This document shows positions 1-7,311 of a stretch of 21,007 nucleotides of DNA, one piece after another. A program made the translations under genes and the position numbers. The stretch covers positions 1 to 21,007 of the forward strand of contig JBCBJG010000024.1 in assembly GCA_038523655.1 (NCBI GenBank), given 5' to 3'. Within the stretch, counting starts at the first letter, position 1. Every line of letters starts with the position of its first letter. The notes below the pieces were generated by a model, which was not told where the DNA came from, ran no database searches, and was given only the letters and a program-made list of their open reading frames with translations. This DNA is from CALHAX01 sp038523655. GTDB lineage: Bacteria > Pseudomonadota > Alphaproteobacteria > Rhizobiales > CALHAX01.

Positions 1-344
1 ATCGGCCCCTTGATGAAGCGGAAGGTGCGTTGTCCGGCTTCGCCCTCGTCGAGCACTTCCGCACCGAGGATGTCAGAAGGCATCAGGTCGGGCGTGAACT
101 GGATGCGCCGGTTCTGGAGGCCGAGCAGTTGGCCGAGCGTTTCGACCAGCAGTGTCTTCGCGACGCCCGGCACGCCGATCAGCAGTGCATGCCCGTTGGC
201 TAGCAAGGTCACGAGCGTCCGCTCAATCACTTGCTCCTGCCCGAAAATGACCGTTGAGGCCGCCTCGCGGACCCGCGCCATGCGGGCGCCAGCGTCCTCG
301 ATATCGCTGACGATCGTCTCGTCGGCTTCTCTGACTTGGTTCAT
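1..344 (-). CDS. MoxR-family AAA+ ATPase, N-terminal part (runs off the left edge)
   Basis: Reading the minus strand from ATG at 344 gives about 114 residues starting MNQVREADETIVSD. Visible motifs are VIFGQEQVIERTL (the lid/N-terminal segment of MoxR proteins), the Walker A loop GVPGVAKT, then RRIQFTPDLMPSDILGAEVL, the MoxR-specific stretch, and FRFIKGP at the window edge. MoxR ATPases are chaperone-like AAA+ proteins that usually act with VWA-domain or DUF58 proteins in envelope or metal-insertion processes; the partners would lie to the left, outside the window. Walker B and sensor motifs are not visible because the gene is cut. The first ATG that leaves the conserved core intact was taken as start; no strong ribosome binding site precedes it. 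The family call is secure, the exact role is not. Confidence 0.93.
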   Translation of the reverse strand, partial: MNQVREADETIVSDIEDAGARMARVREAASTVIFGQEQVIERTLVTLLANGHALLIGVPGVAKTLLVETLGQLLGLQNRRIQFTPDLMPSDILGAEVLDEGEAGQRTFRFIKGP

Positions 345-610
345 GCTGACCGCTATACGCCTTTGCCGTCTCGGGGGGAATGCGCGTGCCACGCAATCTC
401 GTCACAATCGTGTTGCGCCGCGGCATGCGACCTTCAGCCCAGCGCGCTCCTCATATGCCCTACGCGATCGGCTCGACGCACCGGGATGCAAGCCAAAGCG
501 ATTGCCGCGACGGCCGGCCGATCAGGGACGGAAATCTGAAAGAACCGTCGCGCGTTGGCTTGTAAACCAAAATTGACAATGGGTGGAGTTGACGGGAGCG
601 GGAGCGCGCC
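345..610. other. Divergent intergenic region between moxR and the kinase gene
   Basis: 266 bases separate the minus-strand MoxR start from the plus-strand kinase start, so promoters for both must lie here. A TTGACA hexamer sits at 573-578 but has no fitting -10 box at normal spacing, so no promoter is called. The end of the stretch carries GGGAGCGGGAGCGCGCC just before the ATG at 611, a good ribosome binding site for the kinase gene. Reading frames crossing this region have no recognisable protein content. Confidence 0.5.
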
Positions 611-1543
611 ATGGATGACCAGTCGTTCGCCGGGCTGCGCCACGACCTGCGAAGCATGTTCACGTTGATCATGCTGGAAGCTGACGCGCTTGCCGGGTCT
701 GGCGTCGACGCGGAAACCCGCACCCGCCGGGCTGAACGGATCGCAAACGCGGTCGAGCGATGTGCCGCAATGCTCGATGCTGCCCGCGAGCGTGATCGGG
801 CACCGGTATCATCCGGGGCGACGACGAAAGTTGCGGACGTACTCGATGCGGTCGGCACCGTGCTCGCACCCTGGATCCCGACGTGTGTCGACGTTCGGAT
901 TATGTGCCCACCCCGGCTCGAGGCGCGCATTTGCCCGGCACTCACCTACCGCATCCTGCTCAACCTGACGCAGAACGCAGCATCCGCGATCGCCGCCGCC
1001 GGGCAGGGGCGCACGATTGCTCTGAGTGCCGAGGCGCACGGGCGGGCGCTATTGGTCGCCGTGGCGGATGACGGGCCGGGGCTGCCGCTCCCCGTCCGCG
1101 ACCGCCTCGTCGCTCTTCTTGGCCGTCCGCAGCGCTCGCGTCATATCGCGTGGTCGGGCCGTGCGTCCGCGTCGCGTCGGGAGGTTGATTCATGCTCCGG
1201 GTCACAAGTTCTTCCTCCGTCAGTCGATGAAAGGCTGCGCCGCGGTGGAGAGCACGGTTGTGAAGACATCATCCTGGAGCGCCTGGCTTACTATGCACGC
1301 CAGGGCGTTCACTGCGTCCAAGGCGTTCCGCGCACCAAGAGCGTTCCGCGCATTACGGACCCAGCGCTGACGCGGATACCCCCGACTGCCCGTTCGCTGC
1401 GACGGCCGCCCGGGGAGCACGGGCTCGGCCTTCCAACTGCTGCACGGCTCGCGCGCGCCCTCGGCGGACGTTTGCAGCTCGTCGACCACCCCCCGCGCAC
1501 AACGGTGTTTCAACTCGCCGTCCCCGGATGCGTTGTCCAGTGA
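611..1543 (+). CDS. Soluble histidine-kinase-like protein with a large insertion in its ATP-binding domain
   Basis: 310 residues. There is no membrane segment or sensor domain. Residues 9-28 form a short dimerisation helix with the H-box RHDLRSM (His11). The N-box LLNLTQNAASAI is at 116-127 and the G1 box DDGPGLP at 153-159. The G2 box GEHGLGLPTAARLA is at 268-281, followed by the last strand RTTVFQLAVP. These are HisKA/HATPase_c hallmarks, so the protein should autophosphorylate on His11 and pass phosphate to an unseen response regulator. The odd point is about 120 residues between G1 and G2, where roughly 25-30 is usual. Residues about 171-265 look like an in-frame insertion with unrelated composition, placed in the ATP lid, which may weaken or abolish kinase activity. 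The start has a GGAG site 6 bases upstream. The AraC gene follows closely. Confidence 0.75.
   Translation: MDDQSFAGLRHDLRSMFTLIMLEADALAGSGVDAETRTRRAERIANAVERCAAMLDAARERDRAPVSSGATTKVADVLDAVGTVLAPWIPTCVDVRIMCPPRLEARICPALTYRILLNLTQNAASAIAAAGQGRTIALSAEAHGRALLVAVADDGPGLPLPVRDRLVALLGRPQRSRHIAWSGRASASRREVDSCSGSQVLPPSVDERLRRGGEHGCEDIILERLAYYARQGVHCVQGVPRTKSVPRITDPALTRIPPTARSLRRPPGEHGLGLPTAARLARALGGRLQLVDHPPRTTVFQLAVPGCVVQ
1121..1407. repeat. Putative inserted segment in the kinase gene, bounded by near-perfect inverted repeats
   Basis: GGCCGTCCGCAGCG at 1121-1134 is matched in inverted orientation by CGCTGCGACGGCC at 1395-1407, identical except for one missing base. These arms bracket almost exactly the extra coding segment that separates the G1 and G2 boxes of the kinase. 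The arrangement resembles a small non-autonomous element of about 287 bases that keeps the host frame open, but no target duplication was identified. GC-rich codons could produce such arms by chance, so the mobile-element reading is an inference. Confidence 0.35.
1305..1358 (+). repeat. Three imperfect 18-nt tandem repeats inside the kinase insertion
   Basis: Three consecutive 18-base units start at 1305, 1323 and 1341. Each begins GCGTTC; the second and third share GCGTTCCGCGCA. In the frame of the kinase they read GVHCVQ, GVPRTK, SVPRIT. In the frame one base further on they read AFTASK, AFRAPR, AFRALR, a more regular hexapeptide repeat, within a 47-codon open frame (1227-1370). The repeat lies wholly inside the segment that looks inserted. 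Confidence 0.6.
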
Positions 1544-1654
1544 TGCGCTGTGCTTGCCCGTTGGCGCACAAGTGTGACCGGCAACACGGTCGCCGAAGCG
1601 GTTTGCGTGAACGATCCGGCAACGTACCGATCTGAGCACGCAGAGCCGATAACG

Positions 1655-2731
1655 ATGTCGACCCCGCCCGGTAAGGAGCGCGCCACCTCTCCGCCTGCCG
1701 CCGCCTCTTCGGACGGTGTCGCGGAGACTATTCCGCCGACCGTCAAACATCGACAGATCGGCGCGCACGCATTCGATCTGAATTATCGCGATGGCCTCGA
1801 CGTCGACTTCGTAACCCCCGTCCCGCTGATGACGGTCCGCTACGATCTTCAGGAAGGTGTCGCGAGCTTCGATACGTGTGTGCCGGCGCCCTTCATGGCG
1901 GAGCCCTACAGCGTTATTATTCATCCTGCCGGGACCCGCATCCGCTGCACGGTGCCCCCGCGGACCGCAGAGTTTATTTGCATTGCGCTCGGCGCGGGAG
2001 CGCGCGCTGCCGAGCCGACGGCGAGTGACGCGCTGATCGCGTCCCTTGCGATGGAGAGAGAAAATCGGCTCGTCGTCAGCGAAGCGCTGCGGTTTCCGGC
2101 GTTGGCGCTCCGCCGGTTCCTGCTCAGCACACGCGACGGCGATGCGGCGAGTGGCAACGCACTCGTCTTGCGTCTGCTGACACTCGCGCTTGATGATCGC
2201 CGCGAGCTGGGCGCTTTCACCCGCACGCCGAAGGCGGAGACGATGCAACGGATCGCCGGTCTTGTCCGTCGCGATCTGTCAGGCGCGATTTCAGTCGGGA
2301 GACTGGCAGGCGAGGCGGAGATGTCCGAAGGCCGGTTCGCGCGCACCTTCAAGCGCGTGATGCGTGAGACGCCGTACCAGTATGTCATCCAGCGGCGGCT
2401 CGACCACGCCCGCGATCTCCTTGCCCGCGACCTGCAACGGCCGGCGTCGGAAGAGGCAGATCCGACGCCCCACGTGCCGCGCAGCGACCGCCAGGCATCG
2501 CGGTCGACCGACCGGTCTCTGGCCGATATCGCGCTCGCCGCGGGGTTCACGTCACAGGCGCATATGACCGCGATGTTTCGCGACGTCCTCGGCGTCACGC
2601 CGCACCGATACCGCGCCGCGTTGGTCGGCCGCGGTCCAACGGGCCCACCATCCGAGGCGCCGACCGACAACCCGCTTGGCGTGCAGCCGCAAGGCGACGA
2701 GCCGCCGAAACCCGCGGATGATGTGCCATGA
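1655..2731 (+). CDS. AraC-family transcriptional regulator with an extended inter-HTH linker
   Basis: 358 residues from ATG 1655. The N-terminal two thirds (about 30-205) carry no named domain I recognise. The C-terminal AraC/XylS DNA-binding domain is clear: the first helix-turn-helix is near residues 208-258 (SVGRLAGEAEMSEGRFARTF, then TPYQYVIQRRLDHARDLLA), and the second near 288-320 (SLADIALAAGFTSQAHMTAM, then GVTPHRYR). Between them lie about 26 extra residues rich in Pro, Ser, Arg and Asp, where a helix of only a few residues is usual. A GTG at 1550, 6 bases after the kinase stop, would add 35 residues of unconvincing sequence, so ATG 1655 is preferred, although its ribosome site is weak. 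The peroxiredoxin gene starts 96 bases downstream and is a plausible target or operon partner. Confidence 0.85.
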   Translation: MSTPPGKERATSPPAAASSDGVAETIPPTVKHRQIGAHAFDLNYRDGLDVDFVTPVPLMTVRYDLQEGVASFDTCVPAPFMAEPYSVIIHPAGTRIRCTVPPRTAEFICIALGAGARAAEPTASDALIASLAMERENRLVVSEALRFPALALRRFLLSTRDGDAASGNALVLRLLTLALDDRRELGAFTRTPKAETMQRIAGLVRRDLSGAISVGRLAGEAEMSEGRFARTFKRVMRETPYQYVIQRRLDHARDLLARDLQRPASEEADPTPHVPRSDRQASRSTDRSLADIALAAGFTSQAHMTAMFRDVLGVTPHRYRAALVGRGPTGPPSEAPTDNPLGVQPQGDEPPKPADDVP

Positions 2732-2827
2732 TGAAACCCGCATCCCGGCGCGGCTGATCTTGCGCCGCGGCCGCTGCGACACGTAATACAGACCAACCCC
2801 GCAACAAGACCTTGAACGGATGACGCG

Positions 2828-3487
2828 ATGTCACTTCGCATCAATGACGAAGCCCCCGATTTCCACGCCCACACGACCGCCGGTGAAATCGATTTTCACG
2901 ACTGGATCGGCGACGGCTGGGCCGTGATGTTTTCCCACCCGAAAGACTTCACGCCGGTCTGCACGACCGAGCTTGGGTACATGGCGGGTTTGCAGGACGA
3001 GTTTGCCAAGCGCGGCGTCAAGATCATCGGTATCTCGGTCGATCCGGTCGACAGCCACAAGCAGTGGAAGACCGACATTAAGGACGTCACGGGCCACGCG
3101 GTGGATTATCCGCTGATCGGCGATGAGCAGCTTGAGGTCGCGAAGCTTTACGACATGCTGCCCGCCAGTGAGGGCGACACGTCGGAGGGTCGCACCCCGG
3201 CCGACAACGCCACAGTCCGCACCGTGTTCGTCATCGGCCCGGACAAGAAGATCAAGCTGCAGCTCACCTACCCGATGACCACCGGGCGGAACTTCGACGA
3301 GATCCTGCGTGCGATCGATTCGATGCAGCTCACCGCGAAGCACCAGGTCGCGACGCCGGCGCAGTGGCAGCCCGGCGACAAGGTGATCATCACTCCGGCA
3401 GTCAGTGATGATGACGCGAAGCAGCGTTTTGGTGAGTTCGACCAGCCGAAACCGTACCTGCGCTTCACCGAGCAGCCGAAGGGGTGA
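2828..3487 (+). CDS. 1-Cys peroxiredoxin (Prx6 / AhpC-TSA family)
   Basis: 219 residues, the normal length for the Prx6 group. It starts MSLRINDEAPDFHAHTTAGE, followed by the thioredoxin-like core WAVMFSHPKDFTPVCTTELG. The peroxidatic cysteine is Cys45 in the PVCTTE motif, with Pro38 and Thr42 in the family positions. GISVDPVDSHKQWKTDI and the C-terminal extension with PGDKVIITPAVSD and KPYLRFT are typical of the 1-Cys type; no other cysteine is seen, so recycling needs an external thiol. It reduces hydrogen peroxide and organic peroxides in the cytoplasm. It follows the AraC gene by 96 bases on the same strand and is followed at once by a strong hairpin, so it probably ends a transcription unit. 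Confidence 0.96.
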   Translation: MSLRINDEAPDFHAHTTAGEIDFHDWIGDGWAVMFSHPKDFTPVCTTELGYMAGLQDEFAKRGVKIIGISVDPVDSHKQWKTDIKDVTGHAVDYPLIGDEQLEVAKLYDMLPASEGDTSEGRTPADNATVRTVFVIGPDKKIKLQLTYPMTTGRNFDEILRAIDSMQLTAKHQVATPAQWQPGDKVIITPAVSDDDAKQRFGEFDQPKPYLRFTEQPKG

Positions 3488-3493
3488 TTTGAT

Positions 3494-3538
3494 GCGGATC
3501 GTGTCGGCTAGCGACGAATGCTGGCCGACGCGATCTGC
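3494..3538 (+). terminator. Strong 19-bp hairpin after the peroxiredoxin gene
   Basis: Bases 3494-3512 pair with 3520-3538 around a 7-base loop (3513-3519). All 19 positions pair, three of them as G-U. It begins 6 bases after the peroxiredoxin stop. No T tract follows, so it may be a terminator helped by other factors, or a 3' end that protects the transcript from decay. Confidence 0.6.
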
Positions 3539-3670
3539 TGGCAGACGCCCGCCGCGCTACTGAATGCCCGTGAGACGCCGCCGCGATGCTAGCCCGGCGC
3601 GTTCACGCTGCGGCGACGCGGTGCCTCCGTGTCGCTTGACGTAGCCCGGCGCAACGATGACATCCGGCGC

Positions 3671-4366
3671 ATGACAGCTCCTACTCAGATCCCAAACTCC
3701 GGCGCCTCCGACCCCGCCGAACAGGTTGCGTCCGCGCCCGCTTTTACGACTGGTGAAGACGCGCTTGCCCGGCTGGAAAAGCTGCTCGCCGAAACTGCCG
3801 ATCGATCCCGCCCACCCGTGCATACGTGGGATCCGCCGGCCCGCGAGGATGTCGGCTTATCGATCTCGTACGATGGGCGCTGGTGGTACCAGGACAGCCC
3901 GATAGAACGCGCAGAGCTTGTACGCCTTTTCGCCAGCGTGCTGCGACACGACGAGGCTGATGATACTGCGCAGTCCGACGGAGGTTATTTCCTCGTCACG
4001 CCGGTGGAAAAGGTGCCGATCACCGTCGCCGAGACGCCGTTCGTGGTCGTGGAGATGGAACGTCGCGAAACGTCAGACGGGCCTGAAATTCTTCTCCGCA
4101 CATCCGTCGACGACGTCGTGGTGCTCGGCGATGAGCATCCCGTTCGGTTCGAACCGGATGGGCCGGACGGCGGGTTGAAGCCGATTGTGCACATTCGAGA
4201 TCGGTTGGAGGCGCGGGTTGCCCGCGCAGTGTACTACGAGCTCGTGGATGCGGCGACGGTCGAGACCATCGATGGCGACGCGACGTTCGGATTACGCTCC
4301 GGTGGCACGTTCTTTGCGATGGCTCGCGCCGCCGATCTTCCCGGCGTTCTCGATGACGCAGGCTGA
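3671..4366 (+). CDS. DUF1285-family protein
   Basis: 231 residues from ATG 3671. The first 50 residues are low-complexity. The conserved part begins near PPVHTWDPPAREDVGLSISY and continues DGRWWYQDSPIERAELVRLF, the signature of DUF1285 (two small beta-rich domains of unknown function). GYFLVTPVEKVPITVAETPF and the final LRSGGTFFAMA fit the rest of the domain. GTG 3629 would add 14 residues; ATG 3671 is chosen as the simpler start. It is the first gene of a four-gene overlapping operon and overlaps the NUDIX gene by 14 bases. DUF1285 proteins commonly travel with CoA-type NUDIX and CCA genes in Hyphomicrobiales, but their job is unknown. Confidence 0.9.
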   Translation: MTAPTQIPNSGASDPAEQVASAPAFTTGEDALARLEKLLAETADRSRPPVHTWDPPAREDVGLSISYDGRWWYQDSPIERAELVRLFASVLRHDEADDTAQSDGGYFLVTPVEKVPITVAETPFVVVEMERRETSDGPEILLRTSVDDVVVLGDEHPVRFEPDGPDGGLKPIVHIRDRLEARVARAVYYELVDAATVETIDGDATFGLRSGGTFFAMARAADLPGVLDDAG

Positions 4367-5063
4367 GACGATCACTGCCGGAGCGGGTCACGCCGGAGAG
4401 GCACTGACGAGCGGTGCGGCGTTTGCCGACCTGGCGCGCCAAACGCTCCATCGCGCACCGCCCGCCAACGCCTTTGATCTGAAGGTGCCCCTCGCCAACG
4501 GCGACCATGCACTCGATGCGCCGACCAACCGTGCGGCCGCGCTTGCCGAAGTGTCCAGTGGCCCCCCACCGCGCGCCGCAGCGGTGCTGATCCCGGTCGT
4601 GGAGCGGCAGGACGGCTTGCACGTAGTGCTCACAACCCGCGCTGCGCATTTACCCTCCCACGCCGGTCAGATCGCGTTTCCTGGCGGCAAGATCGAGCCT
4701 GCCGATGACGGTCCCCGCGCCGCGGCATTGCGGGAGGCGGATGAAGAGATTGGATTGTCGCCGGCCGAAGTCACCGTGCTCGGCTATCTGGACGCCTATC
4801 AAACCGGGACCGGTTTCCGCATCGTCCCGGTCGTTGCGCTGGTCGAAGCTGACGCGTCCTTCGAACTCGATGCGCGCGAGGTGGCCGACATGTTCGAAGC
4901 CCCCTTGGTATTCCTTATGGATGCCGCGAACCACCAGACCCATCACACAGTCTGGAAAGGCCGTGAACGCCGCTACGTCGCAATGCCCTGGCAGGGCCGC
5001 TACATCTGGGGGGCAACCGCGGGCATTCTGCGCAATCTTCAAACGGTGATGTTCTCCTCATGA
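4353..5063 (+). CDS. NUDIX hydrolase, probable CoA pyrophosphatase (NudL-like)
   Basis: 236 residues from ATG 4353, which lies inside the end of the DUF1285 gene. The CoA-pyrophosphatase signature is visible: LTTRAAHLPSHAGQIAFPGG (residues 93-112), merging into the Nudix box, with ALREADEEIGL at 125-135. The metal-binding glutamates are E128, E131 and E132; the earlier Nudix glutamate position holds Asp119, as is common in this subfamily. Such enzymes cleave CoA to 3',5'-ADP and 4'-phosphopantetheine using Mg or Mn. The first 70 residues are a variable leader with no signal peptide. The stop overlaps the next start, implying translational coupling. Confidence 0.93.
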   Translation: MTQAETITAGAGHAGEALTSGAAFADLARQTLHRAPPANAFDLKVPLANGDHALDAPTNRAAALAEVSSGPPPRAAAVLIPVVERQDGLHVVLTTRAAHLPSHAGQIAFPGGKIEPADDGPRAAALREADEEIGLSPAEVTVLGYLDAYQTGTGFRIVPVVALVEADASFELDAREVADMFEAPLVFLMDAANHQTHHTVWKGRERRYVAMPWQGRYIWGATAGILRNLQTVMFSS

Positions 5064-5359
5064 TCCGCGTTTTCGTCATGTCAGCGCTGCTCTTTTTTCT
5101 CCCATTCGCCCTGTTCGCGATCTATGCGGTGGTGACCGATATGCTCGCCGCGCCGGCTGATCGCGGCCCGGACGGCCGGGTGTTGAAAAGTGCCTGGTCG
5201 CGCATTCCGCTCGCCTGGTTGACGGGGGCCGGCGCGCTGCTCGTGCTCGGGACGCTGTTCACACTGGCGCTGACGTCGCCGCAGATCGGCGCGCCCGGAA
5301 AGACCTATGTACCGCCGCGCATCGAGGATGGCGTGGTAGTACCCGGCCATGTCGAATGA
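5060..5359 (+). CDS. Small membrane protein, DUF6111-like
   Basis: 99 residues with two membrane segments: VMSALLFFLPFALFAIYAVV (near 6-25) and LAWLTGAGALLVLGTLFTLA (near 51-70). A short loop with DRGPDGRVLKSAW lies between them, and the tail ends PPRIEDGVVVPGHVE. Start ATG 5060 overlaps the NUDIX stop by four bases, and the end overlaps the CCA gene by 11 bases, so it is a real coupled gene. Its size and position between a CoA-type NUDIX gene and cca match the DUF6111 proteins of Hyphomicrobiales. No function is known or inferred. Confidence 0.85.
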   Translation: MIRVFVMSALLFFLPFALFAIYAVVTDMLAAPADRGPDGRVLKSAWSRIPLAWLTGAGALLVLGTLFTLALTSPQIGAPGKTYVPPRIEDGVVVPGHVE

Positions 5360-6722
5360 GCATCAACATATCGCCGGTGCGAACGCCTTAGAGGACGTCC
5401 CGACAACCCTTGACCTAGCCACGGCGCATGCGCGGCTGCTTGCTGCGCCTTGGCGAGCATTGCCGTCCGTTCAAGAGACCTTCGAATTATTCTCTTCCGC
5501 GGGCGTCGAGGTGCGCGCGGTTGGCGGTTGCGTGCGGGATGCGCTGCTCGGGCTTGCCTGTGCTGACGTGGATTTCTGCACGCCCGCACATCCCGAGGAG
5601 GTCATCGCGCTGGCGCGTGCCGCCCGTATCAAATGCGTCCCGACCGGCCTAGACCACGGCACCGTGACGTTGGTCTTCGATGCCGGCGCGCATGAGGTTA
5701 CGACGCTCCGCCGCGACGTCGACACGGACGGGCGTCATGCGCGTGTCGTCTTCACGGACGACTGGCGGGCGGATGCGCGGCGTCGCGACTTCACGATCAA
5801 TGCCTTTTACGCCGATGGCCATGGGAACCTGCTCGATCCCCTCGACGGGATCGGTGATCTGCGCGCAGGTAAGGTGCGCTTCATCGGCAGCGCGCGTGAG
5901 CGGATCAGGGAGGATTATCTCCGGGTCCTGCGATACTACCGGTTCTTTGCGCGCTTCGAGCGGGGCGGGATCGATGCCGAGGCAGGCGCGGCGATCGATG
6001 CGGAAAGGGACGCGCTGGCGGGCCTTTCCGGTGAGCGGGTCTGGGCAGAGTTGCGTCGTCTGCTGAGTGCGCCCCGGGTGCTTGATGCAGTCGAGGACAT
6101 GGCGGCGCGCGGCGTGCTTGGAGCGACACTTGGGCTGACGCCCGCGATCTCGTACCTTCGCGAGGTGCTCGATCTCGAGGCGACCATGACAGAGGAAAAG
6201 GACGCGCCCACCGCACCGATCCGTCGTCTCGCAGCGCTGTTCGATCTCGGATCGAAGCCGCAAGCGACCCTGGACGCCCTTGCTGAACGTTTGCGTCTTT
6301 CAAAGACCGAGCACCGGCACCTCGCGGCCTGCCGACGCGGCGCATCGCGAGCCGTCAGCACACCGCAGCTTGACGGTGCAGTTCAGACCGGGGGCGATCC
6401 CAAGCAATCGGTGTCGGAACAAGTGCAACGCGTAGCCTTTGCTCGGGTACACGACCTGGGGCCTGTCGCCGCAGCCGACGCCGCCGTTCTGCTCGCTGCG
6501 CGGAGCAACGATCCCGCAATAATTTTGGCGACAGAAGCAGCGCGCGCAGCGCTCGACGGGAAATCATTTCCGGTCACTGGTGATGATTTGCAGGATCGTG
6601 GTTGGTCCGCAGGGCCGGCGCTCGGTGATGAGATCAGACGGCTGACGCGGTTGTGGGTTGAAAGCGGTTTTCAACTCGACCGGGAGCAGCTTCTTGCTCG
6701 TGTGGGCGATCCGAAGCCGTAG
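5349..6722 (+). CDS. cca: CCA-adding tRNA nucleotidyltransferase (or poly(A) polymerase-like), class II
   Basis: 457 residues from ATG 5349. The head domain has AVGGCVRDALLGL (residues 57-69) and the two-aspartate motif ADVDFCT (Asp73, Asp75), then LDHGTVTLVF, RRDFTINAFYADG and LLDPLDGIGDLRAGKVRFIG. The neck begins IREDYLRVLRYYRFFARF. These are the ordered motifs of the class II nucleotidyltransferase/poly(A) polymerase family. The enzyme completes or repairs the 3' CCA of tRNAs. The body and tail (about 230-457) are less conserved, as usual. It is the last gene of the DUF1285 operon, and a hairpin follows its TAG stop. Sequence alone does not separate CCA-adding from poly(A) polymerase activity; location and length favour CCA. 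Confidence 0.94.
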   Translation: MSNEHQHIAGANALEDVPTTLDLATAHARLLAAPWRALPSVQETFELFSSAGVEVRAVGGCVRDALLGLACADVDFCTPAHPEEVIALARAARIKCVPTGLDHGTVTLVFDAGAHEVTTLRRDVDTDGRHARVVFTDDWRADARRRDFTINAFYADGHGNLLDPLDGIGDLRAGKVRFIGSARERIREDYLRVLRYYRFFARFERGGIDAEAGAAIDAERDALAGLSGERVWAELRRLLSAPRVLDAVEDMAARGVLGATLGLTPAISYLREVLDLEATMTEEKDAPTAPIRRLAALFDLGSKPQATLDALAERLRLSKTEHRHLAACRRGASRAVSTPQLDGAVQTGGDPKQSVSEQVQRVAFARVHDLGPVAAADAAVLLAARSNDPAIILATEAARAALDGKSFPVTGDDLQDRGWSAGPALGDEIRRLTRLWVESGFQLDREQLLARVGDPKP

Positions 6723-6725
6723 GCC

Positions 6726-6749
6726 GCAGGCGCACGTCGATGCGCCTGC
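6726..6749 (+). terminator. Perfect 9-bp hairpin just after cca
   Basis: GCAGGCGCA at 6726-6734 and TGCGCCTGC at 6741-6749 form a perfect 9-bp stem with a 6-base loop, 3 bases after the cca stop. There is no T run, so it is a terminator-like or transcript-end structure for the four-gene operon rather than a textbook intrinsic terminator. Confidence 0.55.
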
Positions 6750-7041
6750 CCTCGCATCAAACCGAGCGACGCGGGCTTACTTAAAATCGCCCGCGCCGCG
6801 AAATTCTTGCCTATCGCGCGTGCGTCTATCCTGCCGCCATCGTTGGTTCAGGTCCCGGGCCAACGCTCCCATGGCAGCGCCGATTAATCTCAAATTTCGC
6901 GCCTCAACGCACTCGAGATCTGGCAGCACTCAGCGCACCCGGGTGCTAAGATGCTGATTTAATTGAAAAATGCCGTATTGAATCGGCTAGCCTCTGCGTT
7001 CCCCCCGGATAGGCCACCTGCGCTCACGGAGGTACGACACG
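6750..7041. other. Intergenic region upstream of usg
   Basis: No convincing gene is visible. It holds a weak inverted repeat GCGGGC / GCCCGC (6771-6776 and 6789-6794) around an AT-rich loop, and a perfect 12-base palindrome GCACCCGGGTGC at 6935-6946. The stretch near 6950-6975 is AT-rich compared with its surroundings and is the likeliest place for the usg promoter, but no sigma-70 boxes stand out. Confidence 0.45.
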
Positions 7042-7311
7042 ATGCGCCACGGAGATTTTGCCGACACGCTCGCCGGTTTCAGTCTAACCACGGCGGAGAT
7101 CCTGTATCACCTGCCCGACCACCCAACGCTCCTGCAAACTTTCATCTGGCAGGAATTCGACATGCACCCGCGCTTTCCCCGCCTGCGCAAGTTTCTGGAT
7201 TTTTGGACCGAAAGCCTCGACGGCCCGCTGCACACGGTCCGCGTCGCGCATCGCCAACTCGTGGCGCCGGCAGAGCTTCGTCTGGTCGAAGGGCAGTTCC
7301 GCCTGAACTGA
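7042..7311 (+). CDS. usg: Usg-family protein
   Basis: 89 residues, the usual length of this alphaproteobacterial family. Conserved stretches are FSLTTAEILYHLPDHPTLLQ (21-40), FIWQEFDMHPRFPRLRKFLD and FWTESLDGPLHTVRVAHRQL. A near-ideal GGAGG (7028-7032) lies 9 bases before the ATG, which fixes the start. The biochemical function is unknown; some databases label it a tryptophan synthase beta-like protein, but it has no catalytic motif of that enzyme. It stands alone between two hairpin-bearing intergenic stretches. Confidence 0.92.
   Translation: MRHGDFADTLAGFSLTTAEILYHLPDHPTLLQTFIWQEFDMHPRFPRLRKFLDFWTESLDGPLHTVRVAHRQLVAPAELRLVEGQFRLN

Noticed and set aside
573..578. TTGACA as a -35 box before the kinase gene
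   Set aside because: No fitting -10 box is found at 16-18 bases.
1220..2248. 342-codon minus-strand open frame antisense to the kinase and AraC genes
   Set aside because: It is a shadow of GC-rich coding DNA: Arg/Ala/Gly-rich, no motifs, no ribosome site, and it opposes two genes with clear family motifs.
1921..2874. 317-codon minus-strand open frame over the AraC gene
   Set aside because: Its composition is Ser/Arg/Ala shadow, with no domain. The AraC helix-turn-helix motifs are on the plus strand.
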